The notes: generated by a model from the letters alone, not told the origin. 48,630 nucleotides of DNA from Streptomyces anulatus (GCF_000721175.1 NZ_JOEZ01000048.1:1-48630); one strand, 5' to 3'. Shown: positions 1 to 8,199, counted from the first letter of the stretch. Numbers and translations are program-made.

Positions 1-95
1 CCGGGCCTGCGGCATGCCCACCATCCAACAGCAGCCCCACGACCTCCGGCACGGGCGTTCACCCAGCTCAGCCGCCCCGAACCGAAACACGGAGG

Positions 96-1535
96 CTAGC
101 TCTCGGTTTCGGTCTTGTCGCTGCCCCAGAGGGTGTGGAAGGTGCCTTCGCGGTCGGTTCGGTGGTAGGTGTGTGCGCCGAAGTAGTCGCGTTGGCCCTG
201 GGTGAGGGCGGCGGGGAGGCGTGTGGCGCGCAGGGAGTCGTAGTAGGCGAGGGTGGCGGCGAAGGCGGGGGTGGGGACGCCTTGGGTGACGGCGGTGGAG
301 GTCACGGTGCGCCAGTCGTCCTGCGCGGCGGCGATCTCGTTGGCGAAGCTCTTGTCGGAGAGGAGGCTGGGCAACTGGGGCTGTGCCTCGTAGGCGTGGG
401 TGATCCTGTCGAGGAATGCGGCGCGGATGATGCAGCCGCCGCGCCAGATGGAGGCGACCTTGCCGAGGTCGATGTTCCAGTCGTACTGGTCGCTGCCGGC
501 CGCGATCTCGTGGAAGCCCTGGGTGTAGGCGACGATCTTCGAGGCGTACAGGGCCTGCTCGACCTGGTCGGCGAAGGCTGCCGCCTCGTCCTCGCCGAGC
601 TTGGGGGCGGTCGGTCCGGCGAGGTGGCGTGAGGCGTCGCGGAGGTCGGCGTGACCGGAGACCGAGCGGGCGAAGACGGCCTCGGCGATGCCGGAGGCGG
701 GTACGCCCAGGTCGAGGGCGATCTGTACTGTCCAGCGGCCGGTGCCCTTCTGCTCCGCCCGGTCGAGCGCGACGTCCACGAAGGGCTTGCCGGTCGCCGC
801 GTCGACGTGCGAGAGCACATCTGTGGTGATCTCGATGAGGTAGGAGTCCAGACGCCCGGTGTTCCACGTGCGGAAGATGTCCGCGATCTGCGCGGGGGAG
901 TAGCCGGCCACGTCGCGGAGCAGCTGGTACGCCTCGCCGATCAGCTACATATCGGCATATTCGATCCCGTTATGTACCATTTTGACGAAGTGGCCTGCTC
1001 CGTCGGGGCCGATGTGGGTGACGCAGGGGTCGCCGCCCTTGGCCTTCGCGGAGATCTTCTCCAGCATCGGGCCCAGGGAGGCGTAGGACTCCTTGCTGCC
1101 GCCAGGCATGATGCTGGGCCCATTGAGGGCGCCCTCCTCGCCACCGGAGACGCCTGTGCCGACGAAGTGGATGCCCTGGTCGCGCAGATCCTTCTCGCGG
1201 CGGCGGGTGTCGGCGAAGTGGGCGTTGCCGCCATCGATGATCATGTCGCCGGGTTCGAGGAGTGGGGCAAACTCCGCGATCACCGCGTCCGTCGGGTCGC
1301 CGGCCTTCACCATGACCACCAAGCGCCGAGGGCGCTCCAATGCCGCGACGAAGTCCTCGACGGACTCGGTGGCGACGAAGTCCCCCTCGTCGCCGAACTC
1401 CTCGACGAGGGCGAGAGTCTTCGCCGTGGTGCGGTTGTGGAGGGCCACGGTGTACCCGTTGCGGGCGAAGTTGCGGGCCAGGTTGCGGCCCATCACTGCG
1501 AGTCCGGTGACACCGATCTGGGCTGTGTTGCTCAT
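96..1535 (-). pseudogene. gnd: 6-phosphogluconate dehydrogenase, hybrid reading frame broken by an in-frame TAG
   Basis: The full-length product would decarboxylate 6-phosphogluconate to ribulose 5-phosphate with NADP reduction in the oxidative pentose phosphate pathway. The frame is 480 codons, the usual length. Residues 1-196 form the NADP-binding Rossmann domain (start TAQIGVTGLAVMGRNLA; later NAHF and GGEEGALNGPSIMPGG). Residues 198-479 form the helical domain, with the family's GRWT and WRGGCIIR motifs. Codon 197 is TAG (945-947) where the family has CAG (Gln) in EYADMQLI, so translation should stop at 196 residues. The 5' half is only about four-fifths identical to the second N-terminal copy at 3181-3756 and appears to belong to an integrative element. 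Codons 186-196 are unusually AT-rich but synonymous. A weak inverted repeat (81-88 with 106-113) spans the natural stop. The product could exist only by TAG readthrough or suppression. Confidence 0.85.
942..985 (-). other. Putative attL-side junction in gnd
   Basis: On the minus strand this stretch encodes KMVHNGIEYADM using AAA, GTA, CAT, GAA, TAT and GAT codons. That is AT-rich for a genome that prefers G or C in third position. It then reaches TAG and passes into ordinary GC-rich gnd sequence. The matching point in the other copy (3187-3210) keeps KMVHN and then loses gnd homology. The two copies share CACTTCGT exactly and then ATGGT and AACG, so a short overlap site here is plausible. The precise crossover cannot be fixed from one sequence. 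Confidence 0.45.
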
Positions 1536-1643
1536 GATGACCCTGCCTTGGGTTGTGCCGTGTTTGGTGCATTGACGGACCTTCGTGCTGATACGGGATT
1601 CGAGCCTACGACGCTCAGCCGTTTACGGCCTTTGGGTCGCCTT

Positions 1644-1668
1644 GGTGTCGGGGAGTTCCCCGGACACC
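1644..1668. promoter_or_regulatory. Hairpin upstream of the element-borne gnd start
   Basis: GGTGTC (1644-1649) pairs with GACACC (1663-1668), and an inner GGGG/CCCC stem has one bulged G. It sits about 110 bases upstream of the ATG at 1535 in the 225-base space between the gnd copy and xis. No T-run follows on either strand, so it may be a leader structure rather than a terminator. Confidence 0.3.
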
Positions 1669-1760
1669 CTCGTCCGCCTCTCACCTACACGTGGGGTTGG
1701 TGCGGCCGTAGATGACGTGTAGACCGTTCCTCGGGCTGGTCGTACTGAAGGAGGCATGAC

Positions 1761-1935
1761 GTGGAGCGTCGCTATGTTGGAGTCGCGGATGCCGCGATCT
1801 ACCTCGACATGACAGAACGATGGATGTATCGAAGAGTCCCGACGGCACGGGATCCCCAGGTACTACTTCGGGGGAAAGCTGAAGTTCTGCATGGCTGACC
1901 TCGACCGCTGGGCGCAGCAGCAGAAGACGATGTGA
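1761..1935 (+). pseudogene. xis: Excisionase-like DNA-binding protein, +1 frameshift
   Basis: A GTG start at 1761 follows an excellent Shine-Dalgarno (AAGGAGG, six bases away). The first frame reads RRYVGVADAAIYLDMTERWMYRRV, the start of a MerR/Xis-type winged-helix excisionase. After the CCC at 1838-1840 the homology moves to the +1 frame: RRHGIPRYYFGGKLKF, then DLDRW, then a stop at 1933-1935. Skipping one C gives an uninterrupted 57-residue protein of normal excisionase length. The 175-nt span is one base too long. Either the gene is inactivated by a C insertion, or the slip at GTC CCG is programmed, or it is a sequencing error. It is convergent with int, unlike the co-directional xis-int pairs of elements such as pSAM2 and SLP1. 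Confidence 0.7.
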
Positions 1936-1960
1936 AGGGCCGGGCAGATGCCCGGCCCTT
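1935..1960. terminator. Bidirectional terminator between xis and int
   Basis: A perfect 11-bp stem (AAGGGCCGGGC with GCCCGGCCCTT) has the loop AGAT. It overlaps the last base of the xis stop and ends 15 bases before the end of the convergent int gene. T or A pairs at the stem foot make it usable in both directions. Confidence 0.8.
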
Positions 1961-1975
1961 CGTCATGCCCGTCCC

Positions 1976-3100
1976 TCAGAGTCCTTCGTTGAGCAGTCGG
2001 GCCGCGCGGCCCACCGAGGCAGGCATCAGATGCCGGTAGATCTTGAAGGTCATGTTGATGTTGCTGTGGCCCATCCACTCCGCGACGTCGGTGATCGGCA
2101 CCCCCTTGGAGAGGCAGTTCGACGCGAAGAAGTGGCGCAGAGAGTATGGGTTGAGCTTCCGGGTGATTCCGGCATTCTTCCTCGCCAACCACCACTGGTA
2201 CTGCATGGTCGAGTGTCCCCAGTGCGCGGACCGCTGGCCCCGGATCAGGTAGCCGTTGGCCCCGATCCCGGCAGCCTGCGCGTAGCCGAGGACGGACTCG
2301 CGCACTGTCGGCGGAAGGGGGCATTCGCGAAACTCGCCCGGCTTCCGATGCTTGAGGCGCGCCGGCTGCCGCGTGCGGCCGTCTATTTGTTCGGTGACGC
2401 GGTAGACGTCATCTGCCACGAGTCGGTCCATGTTCGCGGCGTAGGCCTCGCCGTTGCGCAGTCCGCAACCGTGCATGAGATCGATCACGACGCGCAGTTC
2501 GTCGCTGCCGTGCTCCTTGAGAGCGTGGATCTCGTCCAGCGTGGGGATGGCGATCTTGCGCGGGATGTATTCGGGTGAGATGACGCCGACGAACGGGTCC
2601 GTGAATATCCCTCCGCGGCGATGGGCATCCAGCAGGATCTTCTTGAGGGTGTCGAAAGCGTTCTGCTGCGCGGCCAGCCCGACAGATCGTTCCTCCATCG
2701 ACATGATGAAGTCCTCGACCACCGTCGTCGTGAAGGTGTTGACGCGCCGAGACTCGAGGACGGGAAATATCTGGCTCTTCAGAACCTGGTTCACCGTGCG
2801 TACGCTGCCCGGGGTGTAGTGGCGTTGCCGGGTGAGCCACGAGGCCGCGTACGCCCCGAACCTATGGCGACCGACTTCCCGCTGGGCTGCGGCTTGCCGT
2901 TCGGGCGTGTGCCGCTTCTCGTGGTAGAGGCTGGTCAGTCGGTCTATCGCGTCCTGCTGGGTGATATACCCGGTTTCTTCGCGCTGCCGACCGGAGACGT
3001 CCCGGTACCTGAGCGCATACGGGTGCGGGCAGCGGTTCTGGCGAGTGCAGCGGCAGTTCTTGAAGAAGCTGCCCATGCCACGTACGAGGGGGGTTGCCAT
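1976..3100 (-). CDS. int: Tyrosine site-specific recombinase (integrase)
   Basis: This 374-residue tyrosine recombinase would catalyse integration and excision of the element. It opens with a Cys-rich segment (FKNCRCTRQNRCPHP) like those of actinobacterial integrative-element integrases. An Arm/SAM-like core-binding domain follows at about residues 90-190, then the catalytic domain. The first catalytic Arg lies in HGCGLRNGEA, the HxxR region is seen as SLRHFFAS, then GHSNINMTF and the tyrosine in FKIYRHL. I chose the ATG at 3100 because AGGAAA stands about ten bases upstream. An ATG seven codons earlier (3121) lacks one. The gene ends at the shared terminator with xis, and its 5' end abuts the truncated chromosomal gnd half, as expected for an integrase next to its attachment site. 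No catalytic residue is visibly missing. Confidence 0.92.
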   Translation of the reverse strand: MATPLVRGMGSFFKNCRCTRQNRCPHPYALRYRDVSGRQREETGYITQQDAIDRLTSLYHEKRHTPERQAAAQREVGRHRFGAYAASWLTRQRHYTPGSVRTVNQVLKSQIFPVLESRRVNTFTTTVVEDFIMSMEERSVGLAAQQNAFDTLKKILLDAHRRGGIFTDPFVGVISPEYIPRKIAIPTLDEIHALKEHGSDELRVVIDLMHGCGLRNGEAYAANMDRLVADDVYRVTEQIDGRTRQPARLKHRKPGEFRECPLPPTVRESVLGYAQAAGIGANGYLIRGQRSAHWGHSTMQYQWWLARKNAGITRKLNPYSLRHFFASNCLSKGVPITDVAEWMGHSNINMTFKIYRHLMPASVGRAARLLNEGL

Positions 3101-3180
3101 GGTGCGCGTTTCCTGACTCATGCTGGGGTTTTGCTGACCGGGAACCCGTGAGCATGGCCCTGAACTGCGGCTTCGCCAAA

Positions 3181-3756
3181 CTACGCGACGTTGTGGACCA
3201 TCTTCACGAAGTGCCCGGCGCCGTCGGGACCGATGTGAGCGGTGCACGGCGTGCCGTCCTTCGCCTGCGCGGCGATCCTCTCCAGCATCGGGCCCAGCGA
3301 CGCGTAGGACTCCGCCGAGCCGCCCGGCATGATGCTCGGCCCGTTCAGCGCGCCCTCCTCGCCGCCGGAGATCCCCACCCCGACGAAGTGGATCCCGCGC
3401 TCGCGCAGCTCCTTCTCACGGCGGCGGGTGTCCTCGAAGTGGGCGTTCCCGCCGTCGATGACGACGTCGCCCTCCTCCAGCAGCGGCGTGAACTCCTGGA
3501 TCACCGCGTCCGTGGGGTCCCCCGCCTTCACCATGATCACCAGACGCCGGGGGCGCTCCAGCGCGGCGACGAACTCCTCGGGCGTGTGCGCGGCGACGAA
3601 CGTGCCCTCGTCGCCGAACTCCTCGACCAGGGCTTCCGTCCGGGACGTGGTGCGGTTGTGCACGGCGACGGCGAAGCCGTTGCGGGCGAAGTTGCGGGCC
3701 AGGTTGCGGCCCATGACCGCGAGTCCGGTGACGCCGATCTGAGCAGTGCCGCTCAT
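3181..3756 (-). pseudogene. gnd: 6-phosphogluconate dehydrogenase, chromosomal 5' part, truncated
   Basis: Residues 1-189 match the N-terminal NADP-binding domain of 6PGDH (TAQIGVTGLAVMGRNLA, NAHF, GGEEGALNGPSIMPGG, HFVKMVHN). The frame then adds Val-Ala and stops at 3181. The whole helical dimerisation and catalytic domain is missing, so the product should be inactive. GC-rich codon use matches the chromosome, unlike the end of the second copy. I infer this is the original 5' half, displaced from its 3' half (now at 96-941) by the element. The ATG at 3756 is the family start. The two N-terminal copies form imperfect direct repeats of about 570 bp that could also delete the element by homologous recombination. 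Confidence 0.85.
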
Positions 3757-3840
3757 CTGTGTGCTCCTGGGGATCCGAGTACGTCGGTGGGTCCGGCGAG
3801 TGCGGTGCGGGTGTGGTGGCTGCGGTGTGCTTGGTCCGGG

Positions 3841-3946
3841 GGAGTCGGGCCCGGGGACGGCCGCGTTCGGGGGAGGCGGGCTCTAATACGGCCGGGTTCA
3901 GGGGAGTACGGGCTCGGGGACGGCAGCGTTCAGGGGTGGGCGCTCG
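3841..3946. repeat. Imperfect direct repeat, two units of about 43 bp
   Basis: The unit at 3841-3883 recurs with a handful of changes at 3903-3946; both contain CGGGGACGGC and GCGTTC followed by a G run. The pair lies in the 200-base space between the divergent starts and ends of gnd and the DUF5709 gene. It codes for nothing that I can see. Confidence 0.6.
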
Positions 3947-3957
3947 CCGGCGGCCTC

Positions 3958-4500
3958 TCAGCGCGACGGCGGGGCGGCCGTGCCGCCGGTGGCGGGGCCG
4001 GACCCGGGGGCGCTGGGCGAAGGCCCGGCCTCCAGCAGCGCGTCGTCGTCCCCCGCTTCGGGGATCACGTGCATCGCGGCCTCCTCGGCCGACGCCGCCG
4101 CGCCGTCGATGCCCACGTCGCTGGCGGTGAGCGTGGCCGGGACGCGCCCGTCGGCCTGCTGGGTCAGCCGTCCGGCACGGGCGACACCGACCTCGTCGTC
4201 CCAGAGCTCGCCGTCGCCGTCCACCAGATCGCCCACGCCGTCACCGGCGGAGCCGTCCGGCTCGGGCACTTCCCTGGTCAGCCGGGTTCCGAGGGGCTCT
4301 CCGGCGTGCCGCTCGCCGGCCGTGGTGCCGAGGCCGTCGACCACCCACGGGCGGTCCGGCGGCGAGTACCCCTCGTCCAGGGGGTCGCCGGTGCCGGAGG
4401 GATCCATCAGGGTGTCCTCGGCGCCGAGCTGTTCGCCGGGATCGGAAGCCTCGGGTTCCTGGGGCTGGTAGACGTCGTCCCCCCAGTCGGTGTCGCTCAT
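3958..4500 (-). CDS. DUF5709 domain-containing protein
   Basis: This is a 180-residue acidic, soluble protein with no signal peptide or membrane segment. It begins MSDTDWGDDVYQPQ, and the middle reads LDEGYSPPDRPW followed by GTTAGERHAGEPLGTRL. These are the signatures of the actinobacterial DUF5709 family, whose function is unknown. The C-terminal part ends in a Pro/Gly/Ala-rich tail (APGSGPATGG). The ATG at 4500 follows GGAAGGA at a workable distance. It is transcribed away from the divergent chimeric gene at 4672, so the 171 bases between must hold both promoters. I see no operator there. Confidence 0.8.
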   Translation of the reverse strand: MSDTDWGDDVYQPQEPEASDPGEQLGAEDTLMDPSGTGDPLDEGYSPPDRPWVVDGLGTTAGERHAGEPLGTRLTREVPEPDGSAGDGVGDLVDGDGELWDDEVGVARAGRLTQQADGRVPATLTASDVGIDGAAASAEEAAMHVIPEAGDDDALLEAGPSPSAPGSGPATGGTAAPPSR

Positions 4501-4671
4501 GGCGCGTCCTTCCTTCCGGTCCTGCGGGAGTGACGAGTTCTTCTGTCCCCTGTACGCAATTCCACTCCCGTCCTGCTCCGCCCGCAAAGGGAAGATCGGT
4601 TCCCGGTACCGGGCGCGGGCGGTGTGCACCGGTCCGTACGCAGGTCACGGCCCGGCATAGGGTGACCTCTC

Positions 4672-6462
4672 ATGGGGAACGGACAGCAGTCGCCCGGGGG
4701 CGATCACCACCAGCAGGGACCGCGGCCGCCACACGGGCAGAACCAGGGGCAGCGACAGCCGTACGGGTGGCCGCCGCAGCAGCAGCCGGGCGGACAGCAG
4801 CCCTACGCCGGAGCCGGCCCCGCCCCGTGGAACGCCCCGACCGAGCCCGGGCAGCCCGCCCCCTGGAGCACGCGGACCGTTCCCTCCGGACGGCCCCCGC
4901 ACCCCGCGCCGCCCCCACCCGGCGGCAGCCGCCGGAACGCGGTCATCGCCGTCGTCGCGGCCACCGCGGTCGTACTCGCCGCCGGGATCACCGGATTCCT
5001 GGTGCTCGGCGGCGAAGGCAACGACGGGAAGCCGGACGCGGGACCCACCGGGGCGGACACCGTCCCGCCGCCGGCGTCCCCGGGAGAGCCCCGGGGCGGA
5101 GCCGAGGACACGACCGCGCCCCTCGTGCCCGGCTGGAAGACCGTGGTCAACCCCAAGCGGGGCATCGCCTTCGACGTACCGGTCCAGTGGGCGCCCAAGT
5201 CGGCCGGCTGGGTGAGTTACGTCGCCGACGACAGCGACCCCGAGGAGAGGCCGCTCGTCGGATTCTCGGCCCCGGCGATCCTCAAGGAGAAGTGGTGCCG
5301 GTCCGACGACGACGGCAACGGCACCCAGGAGGACACCCCGCTCGCCTCCGCGGGCTCCCGGGGGGAGACCGGCGCCCGCAGCGCCGCCGAAGCGGCCCGG
5401 GAGAACGCCCGCCTGTGGGTCTACGGCAGCTACGCCCAGCCGTCGAAGGAGAAGGTCACCACCGGGGCGGCGAAGCCGTTCACCACCAAGTCCGGCATCA
5501 CCGGCAGCGTGGCGACGGCCACCTCGGCCGGAGTCGACAGGACGGGCCGCTGCGCCTACGACGGCAAGGCGACCGCGTTCGCCTTCGAGAACCCGGCGGG
5601 GGAACTGGTCTCCAACCTCACCCAGGACCACCTCGACGACCACGGCACCATGGAGAACTACCGGGACGCCAAACTCCGCCTCTTCCAGGGGCTGTGCCGG
5701 CGCGCCGTCGTCAACGCCGACGACCCGGTGGGCGCCGGGATCCGGGAGCTGATGCCCGACGCGGTGACCACGTACGCGCTGGACGGCGACGCGGACTACC
5801 GGGCGAGCGATCTCACCGTGGACGCCTCCGGCACCCGGTTCACCCTGCACCACGACGGCCGCAAGTACCCGGCGGCGATCCCCTCGCCGGGCCGGTTCTC
5901 GGTCTCCAACGCGCTGGCCACGGTGGCCGCCTGCCACCTCCTCGGCCACGGTCTGGCCGGGCTGGTCGACGCGCTGGAGCGGATGCCGCAGATACCCGGC
6001 CGCTTCGAGCGCCTCCACACCCCCGACGGCACCTCGGTGATCGTGGACTACGCCCACTCGCCGGACTCCCTCAGCAAAGTCCTCACCACGGTCCGGGGCT
6101 TCGCCCGGGGCCGGGTCATCACCGTCTTCGGCTGCGGCGGCGACCGCGACACCACCAAGCGCGCCGAGATGGGCGCCATCGCGGGCGCCCACTCCGACCT
6201 GTGCGTCCTCACCTCCGACAACCCCCGCTACGAGGACCCCGAGGCCATCCTCGACCAGATCGCCCCGGGCATCGCGTCGACCGGGACGCCGTTCGAGCGG
6301 ATCACCGACCGCCGCCTGGCCATCGCCGCCGCGCTGGCGGAGGCGGGTCCGTCCGACATCGTGCTCATCGCGGGCAAGGGCAGCGAGCCGCACCAGGCCG
6401 TCCGTGGCGAACTGCTGCCGTTCAGCGACATGGCCACCGTGCGCGAGCTGATCGGCGCGTAG
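4672..6462 (+). CDS. Chimeric protein: membrane-anchored secreted domain fused to the C-terminal part of a MurE ligase
   Basis: The 596-residue product has two unrelated parts. Residues 1-88 are a Gln/Pro/Gly-rich cytoplasmic tail, 89-113 a membrane helix, and about 150-314 an extracytoplasmic domain resembling Streptomyces Pro-rich membrane proteins (PGWKTVVNPKRGIAFDVP; I think DUF8017). At residue 315 (base 5614) the sequence switches in frame to MurE: NLTQDHLDDHGTMENY, NADD, SVSNALATVAA, VDYAHSPDSL, FGCGGDRD, DNPR (516-519) and GKGSEP (568) in place of the usual GKGHE. The MurE N-terminal domain and the GTNGKT ATP loop are absent, so this cannot be a working UDP-MurNAc-tripeptide ligase alone. 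If the topology holds, the Mur part would lie outside the cell, away from ATP. I read it as a deletion or recombination product whose frame happens to stay open. An assembly join is the main alternative. Confidence 0.75.
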   Translation: MGNGQQSPGGDHHQQGPRPPHGQNQGQRQPYGWPPQQQPGGQQPYAGAGPAPWNAPTEPGQPAPWSTRTVPSGRPPHPAPPPPGGSRRNAVIAVVAATAVVLAAGITGFLVLGGEGNDGKPDAGPTGADTVPPPASPGEPRGGAEDTTAPLVPGWKTVVNPKRGIAFDVPVQWAPKSAGWVSYVADDSDPEERPLVGFSAPAILKEKWCRSDDDGNGTQEDTPLASAGSRGETGARSAAEAARENARLWVYGSYAQPSKEKVTTGAAKPFTTKSGITGSVATATSAGVDRTGRCAYDGKATAFAFENPAGELVSNLTQDHLDDHGTMENYRDAKLRLFQGLCRRAVVNADDPVGAGIRELMPDAVTTYALDGDADYRASDLTVDASGTRFTLHHDGRKYPAAIPSPGRFSVSNALATVAACHLLGHGLAGLVDALERMPQIPGRFERLHTPDGTSVIVDYAHSPDSLSKVLTTVRGFARGRVITVFGCGGDRDTTKRAEMGAIAGAHSDLCVLTSDNPRYEDPEAILDQIAPGIASTGTPFERITDRRLAIAAALAEAGPSDIVLIAGKGSEPHQAVRGELLPFSDMATVRELIGA

Positions 6463-6560
6463 CCCGGCATTCAATCCGCTGGTGCGAGCCGCCGCCGAGC
6501 TGGGACGATGGCCCGGCCGCGCCGAGAGCCGGACGGGGCAGGAGCGGGGGAGCGGGAGCC

Positions 6561-8138
6561 GTGGACGTCTTCACGACGAAGGCCGGGATGGTACGGGGGC
6601 GGCGCACCGCCCGGGACCGCTCCATCGTCACCGTACGCGGACTCCCGTACGCGGCCCCGCCGTTCGGCGCCCGCCGGTTCCGGGAGCCGCGGCCGGCGGA
6701 ACCCTGGGACGGGGTGCGCGACTGCACCGCCTTCGGACCGATCGCCCCCCAGTCGGCCGAACTCCCGGGCGCGCCGGTCTGGTCGCCCGGTGACGAGGAC
6801 ATCCTCACCCTGAACATCTGGACGCCCGCCGACGGGCCGGGCGACCTGCCCGTGCTGGTCTGGATCCACGGCGGTGCGTACGTCTTCGGCTCCTCGGCCC
6901 AGCCCGACTTCGACGGCACCGCACTCGCGGGCCGGGGGCTCGTCGTCGTCACCCTCAACAGCCGCCTCGGCTTCGAGGGGTTCGGCCACGTGCCCGACAC
7001 CGAAGGCAGCACGGAGCCCGCCCTCGACGCCGCACTCCTCCCCGACGCCGACGGTGATGCCGCACCCTTCCCCGACAACCGGGGTCTGCTCGATCAGATC
7101 GCCGCACTGGAATGGGTCCGCGACAACATCTCCGCGTTCGGCGGATCCCCCGACCGGGTCACCCTCGCCGGGCAGTCGTCGGGCGCCACCTCCGCGGCCT
7201 GCCTGACGGTGGCCGACCGGGCGCGCGGCCTGTTCCGCCGCGCCGTCCTGCACAGCGCCGTCAACGCCTTCGCCACGGTGGAGCAGGCGGCCCGCACCAC
7301 CGCCGAGGTCGCCGCGGCGGCCGGGGTGCCCGCCACCCGCGCCGGGCTGCTCGCCGCCCCGCCCGAAGCCCTCGTGGCCGCCGGGGACCAGGTCTGTGAG
7401 CGGTATGCACAGGACCCCGGCTCGGGGCAGCGCCACTACGACCCGGCGATCTACGGACCGGTCGCCGACGGCGTTCTGCTGACCGCCGACCCGCTGGAGG
7501 CACTGGCGGCCGGAGCGGGCGGCGCGGTGGAGCTGCTGGTCTGCCACGCCACGGAGGAGTACTGGCTGCTGGACGCGGTCGGCAGCAGCGCGAAGATCAC
7601 GACGGAGGAGCAACTGGCCGCGTTCGCGGCTGACTTCGGGCTTCCGGCCTCGCTCGTCGAGGGTCACCGCGAGCGGCTGCCGGACGCGTCGGTTCCCGAT
7701 GTCCATCTGTCCCTCCACTCCGGCCTCCTGTTCGCCGAGTACAGCACCCGCCTCGCCGAGGCCCACGCCCTGGCGGGCGGCCGGGCCTTCCTCGCCCGCT
7801 TCGACCGCCGCCGGGACCGTGCGGGGCACCGGGTGCGCGCCTGGCACTGCGCGGACATCCCGTTCGCCTTCGGCAACCTCCACGAGGAGAGCGTCCACTT
7901 CCTCGTCGGCGGCCCGCCCGGGCCGGCCGACCAGGAGCTGTCCGGGCGCATGACCCGCGCTTGGGCCGAGTTCGCCGCCCACGGTGACCCGGGCTGGGGC
8001 CCCCTCGACGGACCTGCCGGAAGCGCGGCGACGGTACGGGTCTGGCGTACGGCGGACGAGGACGGCCCCGGGCGCGACGCGGAGGGCGGGTTCCGTGATC
8101 TCTGGCGTACCGCAGGCCTGCCCCTGCTGGCGCCATGA
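6561..8138 (+). CDS. Type-B carboxylesterase (para-nitrobenzyl esterase-like)
   Basis: This 525-residue alpha/beta hydrolase is expected to split carboxylic esters. Visible family motifs are the N-terminal VRGLPYAAPPFGARRF, EDILTLNIWTP, the oxyanion-hole segment VWIHGGAYVFGS and the nucleophile elbow GQSSGA with Ser206 (usually GESAGA). The catalytic His probably lies in WHCADIPFAFG, where the family has H-x4-PF. No signal peptide is apparent, so it is probably cytoplasmic. I chose GTG at 6561, preceded by GGGAG; the frame is open far upstream but homology begins here. It lies about 100 bases after the chimeric MurE gene on the same strand. Confidence 0.88.
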   Translation: MDVFTTKAGMVRGRRTARDRSIVTVRGLPYAAPPFGARRFREPRPAEPWDGVRDCTAFGPIAPQSAELPGAPVWSPGDEDILTLNIWTPADGPGDLPVLVWIHGGAYVFGSSAQPDFDGTALAGRGLVVVTLNSRLGFEGFGHVPDTEGSTEPALDAALLPDADGDAAPFPDNRGLLDQIAALEWVRDNISAFGGSPDRVTLAGQSSGATSAACLTVADRARGLFRRAVLHSAVNAFATVEQAARTTAEVAAAAGVPATRAGLLAAPPEALVAAGDQVCERYAQDPGSGQRHYDPAIYGPVADGVLLTADPLEALAAGAGGAVELLVCHATEEYWLLDAVGSSAKITTEEQLAAFAADFGLPASLVEGHRERLPDASVPDVHLSLHSGLLFAEYSTRLAEAHALAGGRAFLARFDRRRDRAGHRVRAWHCADIPFAFGNLHEESVHFLVGGPPGPADQELSGRMTRAWAEFAAHGDPGWGPLDGPAGSAATVRVWRTADEDGPGRDAEGGFRDLWRTAGLPLLAP

Positions 8139-8199
8139 GCGCCACCGTCCGGCAGGGGGACCGCAGGCGGCCGGGCTTCCCTCGTCCGGGCGAAGCCGG

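Larger units (their letters stand above)
945..3180. mobile_element. Minimal integrative element inserted in gnd
   Basis: The segment lies between the chromosomal 5' part of gnd (3181-3756) and the chromosomal 3' part (below 945). It contains a tyrosine integrase, an excisionase-like gene and a second, diverged gnd 5' half. This is the arrangement left when an element integrates inside a gene and supplies a replacement for the separated end. Its base composition is visibly less GC-rich than the flanks in the int and xis parts. There are no replication, transfer or virion genes, so it is either a relic shortened by deletion or a minimal island. Exact ends are uncertain: gnd homology in the chromosomal copy stops at 3187, while atypical codons in the element copy run to the TAG at 945-947. 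Confidence 0.7.

Noticed and set aside
1580..1625. tRNA-like 3' end on the minus strand (GGCTCGAATCC with a T-loop look) near the element-borne gnd start
   Set aside because: The T-stem does not pair (GTAGG against CCCGT), and no acceptor stem, anticodon arm or CCA can be built. It is probably chance, or at most a very decayed remnant.
4530..8138. 1202-codon plus-strand open frame running through the chimera and the esterase
   Set aside because: Only the esterase part (from 6561) shows protein-like sequence. The upstream part is Arg/Pro/Gly-rich and out of frame with the chimera, an ordinary high-GC artefact.
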